This document shows, piece after piece, positions 34,630 through 35,448 of a stretch of 35,448 nt of DNA. Location: NCBI GenBank assembly GCA_018303205.1, contig JAGVYP010000031.1, positions 1 to 35,448 on the forward strand, written 5' to 3'. The stretch is from Candidatus Woesearchaeota archaeon (lineage in GTDB: Archaea > Nanobdellota > Nanobdellia > Woesearchaeales > JAGWAF01). The notes below the pieces were generated by a model. That model did not search any database and was not told the origin of the DNA. It saw only the letters and a program-made list of their open reading frames with translations. Every line of letters starts with the position of its first letter. Positions within the stretch are counted from its first letter, which is position 1. The position numbers and the translations under genes are program-made.

Positions 34630-35448
34630 ATGCAGCAACAGGTAAAACAGTATTTTAAGAATTTTTTTATCTATGATTTGAAAGCGGGTTTTATTACGGC
34701 AATTGTCGCGTTGCCTTTGGCGATTGCTTTTGCGATAGCGTCTGGTGTTGAACCTATTATGGGTTTGTACACTGCGATTATTGCGGGAATGTTAGGTTCT
34801 TTTTTGGGAGGTTCAACGTTTAGCATTACAGGACCGACAGGTGCTATGACGGTTATTATCTTGTCTACCGTGCATAAATTTGGTATGGAAGGTTTATTTC
34901 TTGCGGGTTTTCTTGCTGGTCTTTTTCAGATTTTATTTGGAGTATTACGATTGGGAATTGTGGTAAAGTATATTCCTGTTCCTGTGGTTACGGGTTTTAC
35001 TGCGGGTATTGGTGTTATCATTTTTATTGGTCAGATTGCAAATGGTCTTGGTCTTTCTCTTGCTCCTCAGGAACATGTGTGGGAAACTTTTTTTGTGATT
35101 TTTGAGCATATCCAAGAAAGTGATCCTATTGCGATCGGTATCGCTCTGTTTACTATAGGATGTTTGATGTTTCTTCCCAAGATCTTTATGAAGTTTTCTT
35201 TTTTGAAAAATGTTCCTGCGTCGATGATTGCATTGATCCTGTCAACAACTGCTGTATTTTGGTGGGGATGGGATATTCCTCAGGTAGGAATGATTCCTAC
35301 AGGGCTTCCTCCTTTTTCTTGGCCCTCTTTTGATTTTCCCCTCATAAAAAATGTGCTTCCTGCAGCGTTTACCATTGCGTTATTGGGTTCTATTGAAGCA
35401 TTGTTGTGTGCTGTCGTGTGTGATGCTATGGCAAATACGAAGCATAAG
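34630..35448 (+). CDS. SulP/SLC26-family anion transporter, truncated at window end (absent from the ORF track)
   Basis: ATG 34630: MQQQVKQYFKNFFIYDLKAGFITAIVALPLAIAFAIASGVEPIMGLYTAIIAGMLGSFLGGSTFSITGPTGAMTVII. Confidence 0.9.
   Translation, partial: MQQQVKQYFKNFFIYDLKAGFITAIVALPLAIAFAIASGVEPIMGLYTAIIAGMLGSFLGGSTFSITGPTGAMTVIILSTVHKFGMEGLFLAGFLAGLFQILFGVLRLGIVVKYIPVPVVTGFTAGIGVIIFIGQIANGLGLSLAPQEHVWETFFVIFEHIQESDPIAIGIALFTIGCLMFLPKIFMKFSFLKNVPASMIALILSTTAVFWWGWDIPQVGMIPTGLPPFSWPSFDFPLIKNVLPAAFTIALLGSIEALLCAVVCDAMANTKHK

Noticed and set aside
1-35448. CRISPR arrays, rRNA, tRNA genes
   Set aside because: No regularly spaced direct repeats, rRNA segments or convincing tRNA cloverleaf seen by eye; a tRNAscan/CRISPR run would be needed to exclude them fully.

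Overview
The window looks like a DPANN-type (Woese-/Pacearchaeota-like) archaeal chromosome segment. This is inferred from eukaryote-like ribosomal proteins L7Ae/S28e/L24e beside ndk and aEF-2, archaeal pilin and prepilin-peptidase genes, TATA-type promoters, and many surface beta-propeller genes. Main contents: (1) a 5'-truncated DGR-like reverse transcriptase with a RecQ-type HTH_40-like C-terminus, joined at a C8 tract; (2) an aEF-2 gene with an intein in the GTPase P-loop, whose homing-endonuclease region carries a +1 frameshift in an A6 run, leaving two ORFs; (3) four tandem NHL-propeller membrane proteins; (4) a convergent pair of dockerin/TolB-propeller secreted proteins, one with an in-frame TAA after its signal peptide; (5) two tandem HIT-family paralogues that have lost the catalytic histidine; (6) a convergent RHH/PIN pair with a perfect operator palindrome. 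Outside the genes I found three repeat families: a 97-nt structured element in three ungapped copies with apparent covariation (2274-2370 +, 11851-11947 -, 21805-21901 -); a hairpin-rich element with terminal inverted repeats in two copies (3994-4135, 22025-22224); and a TATA-like block plus 'CCTTGTGCCTAACTTTTT' motif, five same-orientation copies between 4.1 and 9.6 kb, which bracket gene modules like cassettes. All homology calls are by eye; no searches or folding runs were made.
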